This document shows, in pieces, positions 9,239-17,258 of a DNA stretch of 52,080 nucleotides. A program made the translations under genes and the position numbers. Origin of the DNA: Vagococcus fluvialis. Lineage in GTDB: Bacteria > Bacillota > Bacilli > Lactobacillales > Vagococcaceae. The stretch is from positions 1 to 52,080 of the forward strand of contig NZ_QPJV01000017.1 in assembly GCF_003337315.1 (NCBI RefSeq), in the 5' to 3' direction. Below the pieces are notes generated by a model. That model was not told the origin of the DNA, ran no database searches, and saw only the letters and a program-made list of their open reading frames with translations. The first letter of the stretch is position 1. Each line of letters opens with the position of its first letter.

Positions 9239-10294
9239 TTATCCTTGATATTTAAAAACAATACTGCTGTCATATACTTTAAACATTTTTTCGAAAATTA
9301 CTTTTGAAATTAAACCTGCCGCAATTGGTACGACAAACCAACAGATAATTAATAGGACAAAGTTTAATCCAGCATCTAATGAAGCAAGAGGTCCAACTAA
9401 ACCTACAAGGCCGAATCCTGCTGAGTTTGGTGTACCTGAGATATTAAATAATGAAACTGGAATAGCTGAAACAGTTGCTGTTACTAAAATTGGTAATAAG
9501 ATGATTGGGTATTTAAACAGGTTAGGCATCATCATTTTCATACCACCTAAAGCGACTGCTAAGGTTACACCTGATTCATTTACTTTCCATGAATTAATAA
9601 CTAACACTACAGTTGTAGCAGCAATTCCCATGGCAGCAGCTCCTGCTGAAACACCATTTAATTGAATCGCTAAACCAATACCTACTGTTGTAATTGGAGA
9701 AATAATTAACATCGCAAACGAGCAAGCAATTAAAATACTCATCACAACTGGTTGGAATTCTGTAAAGTTGTTAATCACATTACCAATAGCAACTGTTATT
9801 TGAGTCACATATGGATAAGCAAGCATCCCAAGAACACCAGCTCCAATACCTACAACAATTGGTAAGGCAATAATTTCTACAGAGCCAAATTTATTATCAA
9901 TCCACATCATCATTAAAACAGCAATTGAAGCAGTTAACATGATGTTAATAATATCTCCTGTACCAGCAGCAACAAATCCACCAACTTCTGGGTTGAATTT
10001 AATAACTCCTGATCCAGCGAATGCTGCTCCACCTACCATCATCATTTTTGGTGGTGTTAAATCAAATTGTTTCGCAATAAGTGCTGCAATAATTAAAGGT
10101 GTTGCTACTTGAAAAATAAGTGCTGCATGAATAATTTGTTGAATAATCGTTACATCTGCAAAATATTTAAGAATAGCTCCTAATACAGCATTTGGAATTA
10201 ATGCAATGATTGTTCCTTGCGCTGTACCTGCTAATAATTTATTGAAAAAAACTTTCACTGACATTTTGTTATTACTTGAATTTTGATCTACCAT
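9239..10294 (-). CDS. Standalone PTS-IIC-like transporter (copy 1)
   Basis: 351-residue membrane protein resembling the PTS_EIIC_2 family, with about nine to ten membrane segments and repeated Gly-rich loops such as GGAAFAGSGVIKFNPE. No EIIA or EIIB domain or gene accompanies it, so phosphorylation-coupled transport is doubtful and secondary transport is possible. The start at 10294 is chosen over an ATG two codons upstream because only it has the AGGGG site at normal spacing. It is first in an operon with the copy 1 dehydrogenase, which suggests it carries that enzyme's substrate or product, perhaps a 2-oxo or 2-hydroxy acid. That link is inference. Confidence 0.78.
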   Translation of the reverse strand: MVDQNSSNNKMSVKVFFNKLLAGTAQGTIIALIPNAVLGAILKYFADVTIIQQIIHAALIFQVATPLIIAALIAKQFDLTPPKMMMVGGAAFAGSGVIKFNPEVGGFVAAGTGDIINIMLTASIAVLMMMWIDNKFGSVEIIALPIVVGIGAGVLGMLAYPYVTQITVAIGNVINNFTEFQPVVMSILIACSFAMLIISPITTVGIGLAIQLNGVSAGAAAMGIAATTVVLVINSWKVNESGVTLAVALGGMKMMMPNLFKYPIILLPILVTATVSAIPVSLFNISGTPNSAGFGLVGLVGPLASLDAGLNFVLLIICWFVVPIAAGLISKVIFEKMFKVYDSSIVFKYQG

Positions 10295-10562
10295 TTTCAT
10301 TCCCCTACCTTATTTCATCAGTTTTTTATGCCATTAACTAATTGATATTTTTTTCACTTAATGATATAAATTAATGAAAAAAATCTTTAACAAAAAATAT
10401 TAAAACTCTTATTACCCCTCATTTCATTAACTATTACTTGCTACACATATACTATATCTCTATGTGAAAAAATATACAAATAAATAAAATTAATGGCGCT
10501 ATTGTTTTTTTTAATACCTTCATGAAAACATTGTTAAAACAACGTTTGTTTTTTCCATAATT

Positions 10563-10579
10563 AATTTCACTGTGAAATT
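10563..10579. promoter_or_regulatory. Palindrome AATTTCAC-T-GTGAAATT
   Basis: Perfect 8-1-8 inverted repeat just downstream of the predicted start of transcription of the IIC1-KPR1 operon, a typical place for a repressor site. The binding protein is unknown. Confidence 0.5.
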
Positions 10580-10604
10580 TTAATCAATTTTTAATGTTCA
10601 TAAA

Positions 10605-10632
10605 AGTATACCATTCTTATTTTTTATTTCAA
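10605..10632 (-). promoter_or_regulatory. Putative sigma-A promoter of the IIC1-KPR1 operon
   Basis: On the minus strand a TTGAAA box is followed after 16 bases by TATACT. Transcription would start near 10598, giving a leader of about 300 bases before the transporter gene. Confidence 0.5.
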
Positions 10633-10670
10633 GTTCAAAATAAAACAAGTAGAAAAAAGATTTTAACCTT

Positions 10671-10703
10671 AAAAAAGAGACTGACAAAATAATTGTTAGC
10701 CTC
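10671..10703 (-). terminator. Terminator of the copy 2 dehydrogenase
   Basis: Stem GAGGCTAACA / TGTCAGTCTC (8 of 10 pairs) followed by a T run on the minus strand, 11 bases after the stop codon. Confidence 0.7.
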
Positions 10704-10714
10704 TTAATATTATT

Positions 10715-11656
10715 TTATTTTGCCCCTAATATTTGCTCTTTCGCATGAACTAATTGCGTTAAGAATGAGCAGTAAGGTGTTTCAATACCATATTCTTTTC
10801 CTTTTCTGACAATTGCACCATTGATGTAGTCAATTTCTGTTAATCGATTGTTAATGATTAAGTCTTGATACATTGAAGGATGATGTAAGCCGATTGTTTC
10901 TCTATTGTAACATGTTTTAATTTGTGCTAAAACTTCTGGTACATTTAAAGTCGCATTTTCTCTTTCAGCAACAGCCGCAAACTCAGAAACAATTGCTTCT
11001 ACAATATCATCAGCAACATCTGTTTCACCAAAGCCTGCCATATTTGAATCTAAAATAGTACATAAGCCGTTCATAGTCCCATTGACACATGCTTTTTTAT
11101 AAATAGAAGATAAAATATTATCTGAGTATTTAGCATTTAAATTAGCAACATTTAATACTTCAATTACTTCTTCAGCCGCTTCTTTACCATCAGTACCTAG
11201 ATTTTGTAGATCAATTGAACCATTTCCAAATAATTTTGCTTTACCTGGTCCTTCAAGTCCAGCTGTCCACATTGTATTTCCTAGAATAATATTGCTTAAT
11301 GGTACATATTTTTTAATCACATCTTCATGGCCAATACCATTTAATAGACAGAGAACTTTTGTATTTTCGCCAACCATATTATTAATAGATTGCATCATTC
11401 CATCTAATTGCATTGCTTTTGTAAATAGAATAACTAAATCAGCAGAAAAGTCTACTGAAGAAACATCATTTTGATGATAAATTGAAATGTTTTCTACTAT
11501 TTCTTCACCATTAAAATTAGCTTTCAAACCATTTTGCTTAATTAAGTCAATATGTTCTTGCCATCCATCAATTAAAATCACATCATTTTTTGCTTGATGT
11601 AACATTAATCCAAAACGACTTCCCATAGCTCCTGCACCTGCAATAATAATTTTCAT
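10715..11656 (-). CDS. Ketopantoate reductase-like dehydrogenase (copy 2)
   Basis: 313 residues, closely similar along its whole length to the gene at 8268-9206. It has the same GAGAMG nucleotide site, the KACVN catalytic segment and the RLTEIDYINGAI substrate motif. The frame could start 15 codons earlier, but the ATG at 11656 has AGGAGAG at normal spacing and aligns with copy 1. Unlike copy 1 it is not followed by a transporter. It is divergent from the LysR gene, which probably controls it. The likely reaction is NAD(P)H reduction of a 2-oxo acid such as a branched-chain one. Confidence 0.85.
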   Translation of the reverse strand: MKIIIAGAGAMGSRFGLMLHQAKNDVILIDGWQEHIDLIKQNGLKANFNGEEIVENISIYHQNDVSSVDFSADLVILFTKAMQLDGMMQSINNMVGENTKVLCLLNGIGHEDVIKKYVPLSNIILGNTMWTAGLEGPGKAKLFGNGSIDLQNLGTDGKEAAEEVIEVLNVANLNAKYSDNILSSIYKKACVNGTMNGLCTILDSNMAGFGETDVADDIVEAIVSEFAAVAERENATLNVPEVLAQIKTCYNRETIGLHHPSMYQDLIINNRLTEIDYINGAIVRKGKEYGIETPYCSFLTQLVHAKEQILGAK

Positions 11657-11761
11657 ACAATACACTCTCCTAATTTTTTTATTAAATAATATTAAAAACA
11701 TTAAAAATAATGTAAAAACCCTTTATTTATATGGTAAAATAGAGATTAGAGACAATTAAAA

Positions 11762-11781
11762 AAACGACAAAATAATCGTTT
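11762..11781. promoter_or_regulatory. Inverted repeat in the lysR/KPR2 intergenic region
   Basis: AAACGA - 8 bases - TCGTTT, about 28 bases before the lysR start. LysR-type regulators commonly bind short dyads in such divergent spacers, so this is a candidate autoregulatory or activation site. Binding is inferred only. Confidence 0.4.
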
Positions 11782-11808
11782 CATAATAAGAATGGACAAG
11801 GTGATTTT

Positions 11809-12705
11809 ATGAATATTCAACAGCTTAAATATTTTATTGAAATTGCAAATACAAAAAATTTATCAGCTGCAGCTCGTAACCTTTTTGTAACGCAACCCAC
11901 TTTATCATTAGCATTAAAAAAAATGGAAAGTGAGTTACGAACGTCTCTTTTTACACATACAGATACTCCCTTCCAGCTAACTAATACTGGCGTGTATCTA
12001 TACGAAGAAGGCCAACAAATAGTTGAACAATTTGATCAATTAATTTCAGATATCCATAATATGAATGAAACCCCTACAGAGAAAAAGAAAAAAATCAAAC
12101 TAGGTATTACAACACTATTTTCTGTACAATTCATGCAAGAAATATCTCAGTACCTAGCAACCCATCCTCATGTTGATTTAGTCATCAAGCAAGATGGTTC
12201 TCCTCATTTACAAGGGTTACTTAACCAGGATGAATTAGATATTGGTTTAATTTCATTTCCAAACCTTTATCCAGAATCAATTTCTATTGAGGCTCTTGGA
12301 ACATCAACAAAAGGTTACCATGTTTATGTTGTTGTACCAGAAGACAATCCTTTATCGAAAAAAAAAGAACTCACCTTCAAAGATCTAGAAGGTCAACGTT
12401 TCTCTTCACTTACAACTAACTTCATGTTAGGAAGGCTACTCATTGATCGAGCTGCTGATTGTGGTTATAAACCCAATATCGTACTCCATAATGATGATTT
12501 ACAAGTTTTACTTCATAGTGTCAATAAAAATGAGTCTATCTGTATCCTACCAATTGAATACAAAGAAGTTGGTAAGAGTGACAACGTTAGATGGATTCCT
12601 TTAAGAGATAAGTATGATTATTTCCCAATAGGAATTGCTTTAAGAAAAGACTATCATGTTACTAAGGATATTAAAGATTTCATCGAGATTATTAAGAACA
12701 ATTAA
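11809..12705 (+). CDS. LysR-family transcriptional regulator
   Basis: 298 residues, standard LysR length. The N-terminal winged helix (about 1-60) has the typical FIEIANTKNLSAAARNLFVT start, and the effector-binding domain runs from about 90 to 295. It is divergent from the copy 2 dehydrogenase and convergent with the copy 2 transporter, so both are candidate targets. The ligand may be a 2-oxo acid, given the adjacent genes. The ATG has an AAGGTG site. The terminator stem starts inside its last codons. Confidence 0.9.
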   Translation: MNIQQLKYFIEIANTKNLSAAARNLFVTQPTLSLALKKMESELRTSLFTHTDTPFQLTNTGVYLYEEGQQIVEQFDQLISDIHNMNETPTEKKKKIKLGITTLFSVQFMQEISQYLATHPHVDLVIKQDGSPHLQGLLNQDELDIGLISFPNLYPESISIEALGTSTKGYHVYVVVPEDNPLSKKKELTFKDLEGQRFSSLTTNFMLGRLLIDRAADCGYKPNIVLHNDDLQVLLHSVNKNESICILPIEYKEVGKSDNVRWIPLRDKYDYFPIGIALRKDYHVTKDIKDFIEIIKNN

Positions 12706-12727
12706 TAATCTCGATGTTTCTTTTTTT
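12682..12727 (+). terminator. Terminator of the lysR gene
   Basis: Perfect 12-base-pair stem (ATCGAGATTATT and its complement, arms 12682-12693 and 12704-12715) followed by a T run. The left arm lies inside the coding sequence. It also separates the convergent transporter gene, 20 bases away. Confidence 0.88.
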
Positions 12728-13787
12728 ATCCTTGATATTTAAATACTACGCTACTGTCGTATAATTTTAACATTTTCTCAAATACGATTTTTGATAATAA
12801 ACCAACTGCGATTGGCACAACAAACCAAGAAATGATTAATAATAAAATGTTTAATCCTGCATCAAGTGATGCTAAAGGACCTACTAATCCTACTAAACCA
12901 AATCCTGCTGAGTTAGGAGTTCCAGAAATATTGAATAATGCAACTGGAATCGCTGATACAGCAGCTGTTACTAAACAAGGTAATAACACAATTGGGTATT
13001 TGAAAAGGTTTGGCATGAACATTTTCATTCCACCTAAAGCGACTGCTAAAGTTACACCTGATTCATTTACTTTCCAAGAGTTGATAACTAAAACAATTGT
13101 TGTTGCAGCAATTCCCATTGCTCCAGCTCCTGCTGAAACGCCGTCTAATTGAATCGCCATACCAATAGCAACTGTTGTAACTGGTGAGATAATAAGTGCC
13201 GCAAATGAACAGGCAATTAAAATACTTGCGATAACTGGTTGGAACTCTGTAAAACTGTTAATTACTTTACCAATAAGTGCTGTAATTTGTGTAACGTATG
13301 GATATGTTAACATACCAACTAGACCAGCACCGATACCTACAACGATTGGTAGCGCTATTATTTCTGTCGAACCAAATTTATTACCAAGCCACATCATCAT
13401 AAGTACAGCAACTGCTGCTGTTAACATAATGTTGATAATATCTCCTGTCCCTGCAGCTTGAAAACCACCCATTTCACCGATTTCAGGATTAAATTTAATT
13501 ACTCCTGATCCAGCAAATGCTGCTCCACCGACAATCATAATTTTTGGTGGTGTTAAATCAAATTGTTTTGCAATAAGACCACCGATAATTAAGGCTGTTC
13601 CAACTTGGAAAATAAGAGCTGCGTTAATGATCATTTGAATAATATCAATGTGATTAAAATACTTTAAAATTGCTCCTAAAACGGCATTTGGGATTAATGC
13701 AACAATTGTTCCTTGAGCCGTCCCTGCTAATAACTTATTAAAAAACATCTTTGGTGTCATTTTTGGCGCTTGTTCTGCTTGAGTCAT
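12726..13787 (-). CDS. Standalone PTS-IIC-like transporter (copy 2)
   Basis: 353-residue membrane protein, strongly similar end to end to the transporter at 9239-10294 (most residues identical, including the GTAQGT start region and the SGTPNSAGFGLVGLVGPLASLDAGLN loop in both). It likewise lacks EIIA and EIIB partners. It is the next gene after bkdC on the same strand, 155 bases downstream and behind a hairpin region, so partial read-through from the bkd operon is possible. That position supports, but does not prove, a link to branched-chain 2-oxo acids. Confidence 0.78.
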   Translation of the reverse strand: MTQAEQAPKMTPKMFFNKLLAGTAQGTIVALIPNAVLGAILKYFNHIDIIQMIINAALIFQVGTALIIGGLIAKQFDLTPPKIMIVGGAAFAGSGVIKFNPEIGEMGGFQAAGTGDIINIMLTAAVAVLMMMWLGNKFGSTEIIALPIVVGIGAGLVGMLTYPYVTQITALIGKVINSFTEFQPVIASILIACSFAALIISPVTTVAIGMAIQLDGVSAGAGAMGIAATTIVLVINSWKVNESGVTLAVALGGMKMFMPNLFKYPIVLLPCLVTAAVSAIPVALFNISGTPNSAGFGLVGLVGPLASLDAGLNILLLIISWFVVPIAVGLLSKIVFEKMLKLYDSSVVFKYQG

Positions 13788-13862
13788 TGTTAATTCCTTC
13801 TTTCACTTTTTCATATGAATTAAACTTTGAGAAACTTTTCACTAGATGTTGTACATCTGTAT

Positions 13863-13918
13863 TTCATGAATCCCCTAGGAGGCACATGGCTCACATGCCT
13901 CCTAAGTTGTTCCATGAA
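13863..13918 (-). promoter_or_regulatory. Hairpin leader between bkdC and the copy 2 transporter
   Basis: Inner stem AGGAGGCA / TGCCTCCT (13877-13884 and 13896-13903) inside a possible outer stem TTCATG / CATGAA. There is no T run on either side, so it is not an ordinary terminator. The stem contains an AGGAGG Shine-Dalgarno-like sequence on the minus strand. It could be an RNA processing or regulatory element in the bkd-to-transporter spacer. Confidence 0.45.
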
Positions 13919-13942
13919 CATCATTTAGTTGGTGACACTTTT

Positions 13943-15208
13943 TTAATAGATATCAGAGTCGCTTGAGAATCTTGCTAAGTTTTCTTTAATATCTCTTAAG
14001 AATTGACCAGCTTGTTGGCCATCTAAGATACGGTGGTCAATTGATAGACATAAGTTAACCATGTCTGCTGTCTTGAATCCGCCATCTTTAGTTGGAACAA
14101 TACGTTTGTTAATTGATTCAACTTGTAAGATTGCTGCTTGTGGGTGATTGATAATTCCCATTGATTGAACTGATCCAAGTGAACCAGTGTTGTTTAATGT
14201 GAATGTTCCACCTTGCATGTCAGCATTAGATAGTGTACCTTTACGTACATCTGTTGCTAAACGATTAATTTCTTTTGTAAGTCCTGCAAGTGATAAGTTA
14301 TCAGCTTGTTTAATAACAGGTACAAATAGGTTTTCATCAGTTGTTACAGCGATTGATAAATTAATATCTTTATGGTAAACAATGTTACCATCTTGCCATG
14401 AAGTATTGATTTTTGGGTTTTTCTTCATAGCTTGTACAACAGCTTTAGCAAAGAATGGGAAGAAACTTAATGAAATACCTTCTTGTTTTTTGAATTCATC
14501 TTTCACATTGTTACGTAAGTTAACGATATTTGTAACGTCAGCTTCAACCATGATCCAAGCATGAGGAATTTCAGTAACACTTTGTACCATTTTCTTAGCG
14601 ATTGCTTTACGCACGCCATCTGCTGGTACAACTTCATCATTTCCACTTGCAAATACAGGAGCTGGTGCTGCTGCTTTTGGAGCTGCTACTGGCGTTTCAG
14701 CAACTGGTGCTGCTTCTACTGCTGGAGCTGCTACTGGTGTTTCACCTGGTACGAAGTTTAAGATATCTTTACGAGTAATACGTCCTTCTTTACCTGTACC
14801 AGTTACAAGAGATAAGTCAATTCCTTTTTCTCCTGCTAATTTTAATACTGCTGGAGAAAAACGTCCTGCCGCTGGTGCTGCTGCTTTTACTGGAGCTGCT
14901 GCTACGGGTGCAGCAGGTGCTTCAACTTTTTCTTCTACAGCTGGAGCTACTGGTGCTTCGTCAGCGCCTTCAACTTCAATTGTCATTAATAAAGTACCGA
15001 TTGGATAATCAGTATCTAATTCTACAAAAGTTTCTTTAATAACTCCTTCAAAATCTGAAGGTACTTCTGTAGTTACTTTATCAGAAACCACTTCCATAAG
15101 TGGTTGGTATCTTTTTACTTTGTCTCCAGGTTGAACTAACCAACCTACTACTGATGCTTCTGTTACACTTTCCCCTAAATGAGGTAGTAATACTTCTTTA
15201 ATTGCCAT
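13943..15208 (-). CDS. bkdC: Branched-chain 2-oxo acid dehydrogenase E2
   Basis: 421-residue dihydrolipoamide acyltransferase, the core of the complex that turns branched-chain 2-oxo acids into acyl-CoA. One lipoyl domain (residues 1-80) carries the lipoylated lysine K44 in SDKVTT. An Ala/Pro-rich linker leads to the peripheral subunit-binding domain (about 116-153), a second linker, then the catalytic domain with H392 and D396 in DHRILDG. It is the last bkd gene, 25 bases after bkdB, with an AGGAGG site before its ATG. Confidence 0.94.
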   Translation of the reverse strand: MAIKEVLLPHLGESVTEASVVGWLVQPGDKVKRYQPLMEVVSDKVTTEVPSDFEGVIKETFVELDTDYPIGTLLMTIEVEGADEAPVAPAVEEKVEAPAAPVAAAPVKAAAPAAGRFSPAVLKLAGEKGIDLSLVTGTGKEGRITRKDILNFVPGETPVAAPAVEAAPVAETPVAAPKAAAPAPVFASGNDEVVPADGVRKAIAKKMVQSVTEIPHAWIMVEADVTNIVNLRNNVKDEFKKQEGISLSFFPFFAKAVVQAMKKNPKINTSWQDGNIVYHKDINLSIAVTTDENLFVPVIKQADNLSLAGLTKEINRLATDVRKGTLSNADMQGGTFTLNNTGSLGSVQSMGIINHPQAAILQVESINKRIVPTKDGGFKTADMVNLCLSIDHRILDGQQAGQFLRDIKENLARFSSDSDIY

Positions 15209-15233
15209 AACTCTCGTCCTCCTACAAACTTTT

Positions 15234-16220
15234 TTAAAACTCTGCTAATTCTCTCATTGCTTCTAAAACTTCTGCTTCGTCAACTAAGAATTCTCTTTCA
15301 AGTGGTAATGCATAACCCATAGATGGAACATCTGGTCCTGCAACACGTTTGATTGGTGCATCTAATTCGAATAAAGCTTCTTCAGCAATCATTGCTGCAA
15401 TTTCAGAAATAACAGTACTTTCTTTGTTGTCTTCTGTTACTAATAAAACTTTACCAGTTTTCTTAGCAGCATTAACTAATGTTTCTTTATCTAATGGATA
15501 TAGTGAACGAACATCAACTACTTCTGCATCAATTCCTTCAGCAGCTAATTTTTCTGCTGCGTTTAAAGCATGTTGTAATACCATACCGTAACCAATTACA
15601 GTAATATCGCTACCTTCACGAACAACGTTAGCTTTAGTAATGTCTACAACATAATCTTCACTTGGAACTTCAGCTTTTAATAAACGGTATAAGCGTTTGT
15701 GCTCATAGAAAATAACTGGGTCATCAGATCTAATAGCTGCTTTAATCATACCTTTAGCATCATATGGATTAGATGGTGTTACAACACGTAAACCTGGTTG
15801 TCCGATGAATAATTTTTCAGTTGATTGAGAGTGATATAATCCACCACGAACTCCACCACCGTAAGGCGTACGGTATACGATTGGCGCTGTCCAGTCACCT
15901 TTAGTACGGTAACGCATTGTACGTGCTTCTGATAAAATTTGGTTTGTTGCTGGTAAAATATAGTCAGCAAATTGGAACTCACCAATTGCACGGTATCCTC
16001 TTAAACCAAGACCAATTGCTAAACCACCAATTTGTCCTTCAGTTAATGGTGTGTTGAAACATCTATCATCACCGTATTTAGCAGCTAATCCTTTAGTTAC
16101 ACCAAAAACGCCACCTTTATCTCCACCAACGTCTTCACCAAAGATTACTACTTTTTCATCGCGAGCCATCTCTTCAGAGATACCTAAGTTAATTGCCTCT
16201 AAATATGTCATTTCTGCCAT
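15234..16220 (-). CDS. bkdB: Branched-chain 2-oxo acid dehydrogenase E1 beta
   Basis: 328 residues, the usual length. Family features include the GEDVG segment near residue 28, the FNTPLTEGQIGGLAIGLG stretch and the C-terminal transketolase domain. With BkdA it forms the thiamine-diphosphate-dependent decarboxylase that starts oxidation of the 2-oxo acids of valine, leucine and isoleucine. It lies between bkdA and bkdC in the operon with gaps of 25 to 33 bases. Confidence 0.93.
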   Translation of the reverse strand: MAEMTYLEAINLGISEEMARDEKVVIFGEDVGGDKGGVFGVTKGLAAKYGDDRCFNTPLTEGQIGGLAIGLGLRGYRAIGEFQFADYILPATNQILSEARTMRYRTKGDWTAPIVYRTPYGGGVRGGLYHSQSTEKLFIGQPGLRVVTPSNPYDAKGMIKAAIRSDDPVIFYEHKRLYRLLKAEVPSEDYVVDITKANVVREGSDITVIGYGMVLQHALNAAEKLAAEGIDAEVVDVRSLYPLDKETLVNAAKKTGKVLLVTEDNKESTVISEIAAMIAEEALFELDAPIKRVAGPDVPSMGYALPLEREFLVDEAEVLEAMRELAEF

Positions 16221-16253
16221 TATTATTCAATCCTCTCTATTATCAGTTCTTAA

Positions 16254-17240
16254 TTATTTAGCGTAAACTTCGTCATATAATGATTCAGGTGTTGGATCTG
16301 GCATTGCTTCTGCTTCATCTGTATCTTTATCGATTTGAGCACGGATTTCAGCATCAATAGCATCCATTTCTTCTCTTGTTAAGTAACCTTCATCAATTAA
16401 TTGTTTTTCCATTGCATCAATTGGGTCTTTTTCTTTCATTGATTCAATTTCTTCTTTAGAACGATAAACTGTTTGATCATCATCAGCTGAGTGAGATGTT
16501 AAACGAGAAACCATTAATTCAATAAGTTTTGGTCCTTTTCCTTTACGAGCATCCTCAACAGCTTTTTTAAATGTTAAGTAACATTCTGTAAAGTCATTTC
16601 CATCTACTCTAATTCCTTCAAATCCGTAACCATGAGCACGATCTGACATTTTTTCGTTAGCATATTGCTCATCGATTGGAGTTGAAATAGCATAAGCATT
16701 GTTTTCAATAACAAAGATCATAGGTAATTTTTTAACTCCAGCAAAGTTCATTGCTTCTTGGACTTCACCTTGGTTAGCAGAACCTTCACCAGTAGTTGTT
16801 AATGTAACAAAGTCAGCTTTTTCTAATTGAGCTGAGTATGCAACCCCTGTAGCTAAAGGCATTTGAGTACTTACTGTTGAAGCAAATGAAACGATATTAT
16901 GTTCTTTTGATCCATAATGGTTAGGCATTTGACGACCATGAGAAGATGGGTCAGCATCTTTACCAAATGAACCTAATAAAATATCTTTATTTGTCATACC
17001 CCATACTAGACAAGCTGTCATATCACGGTAGTATGGTAAGAAATAATCTTTTTCATGATCAAATGCTAATGCCATAGCTACTTGAGCTACCTCTGCACCC
17101 TGACCTGAGATGTTGAATGATGTTTTACCAATTCTTGTTAATTGCCATAAACGCTCATCTAAACGACGTCCTCTAATAACCTCACGGTATGCTTGAACTA
17201 CTTCTTCTTTACTTAATCCAGATTTTTTTAACGTTTTCAT
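16254..17240 (-). CDS. bkdA: Branched-chain 2-oxo acid dehydrogenase E1 alpha
   Basis: 328 residues. The thiamine-diphosphate motif is visible as GEGSANQG followed by EAMNFAG and ending in IENN (about residues 150-180). The regulatory-loop-like region HSADDDQTVYR is near 273-283. It binds the cofactor together with BkdB and decarboxylates the branched 2-oxo acid. Its length and operon position match the branched-chain rather than the pyruvate enzyme, although sequence alone does not fully exclude the latter. Confidence 0.92.
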   Translation of the reverse strand: MKTLKKSGLSKEEVVQAYREVIRGRRLDERLWQLTRIGKTSFNISGQGAEVAQVAMALAFDHEKDYFLPYYRDMTACLVWGMTNKDILLGSFGKDADPSSHGRQMPNHYGSKEHNIVSFASTVSTQMPLATGVAYSAQLEKADFVTLTTTGEGSANQGEVQEAMNFAGVKKLPMIFVIENNAYAISTPIDEQYANEKMSDRAHGYGFEGIRVDGNDFTECYLTFKKAVEDARKGKGPKLIELMVSRLTSHSADDDQTVYRSKEEIESMKEKDPIDAMEKQLIDEGYLTREEMDAIDAEIRAQIDKDTDEAEAMPDPTPESLYDEVYAK

Positions 17241-17258
17241 TTATAATCAACCTTTCTA

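Larger units (their letters stand above)
10301..10714. other. Long leader and regulatory gap upstream of IIC1
   Basis: No coding frame is supported. The gap holds the copy 2 dehydrogenase terminator (10671-10703), a promoter for the copy 1 operon (10605-10632), a perfect 8-1-8 palindrome at 10563-10579, a 19-base motif (10531-10549) also found upstream of ptb, and a long inverted repeat at about 10345-10387. If the promoter is right, the untranslated leader is about 300 bases. Confidence 0.6.
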
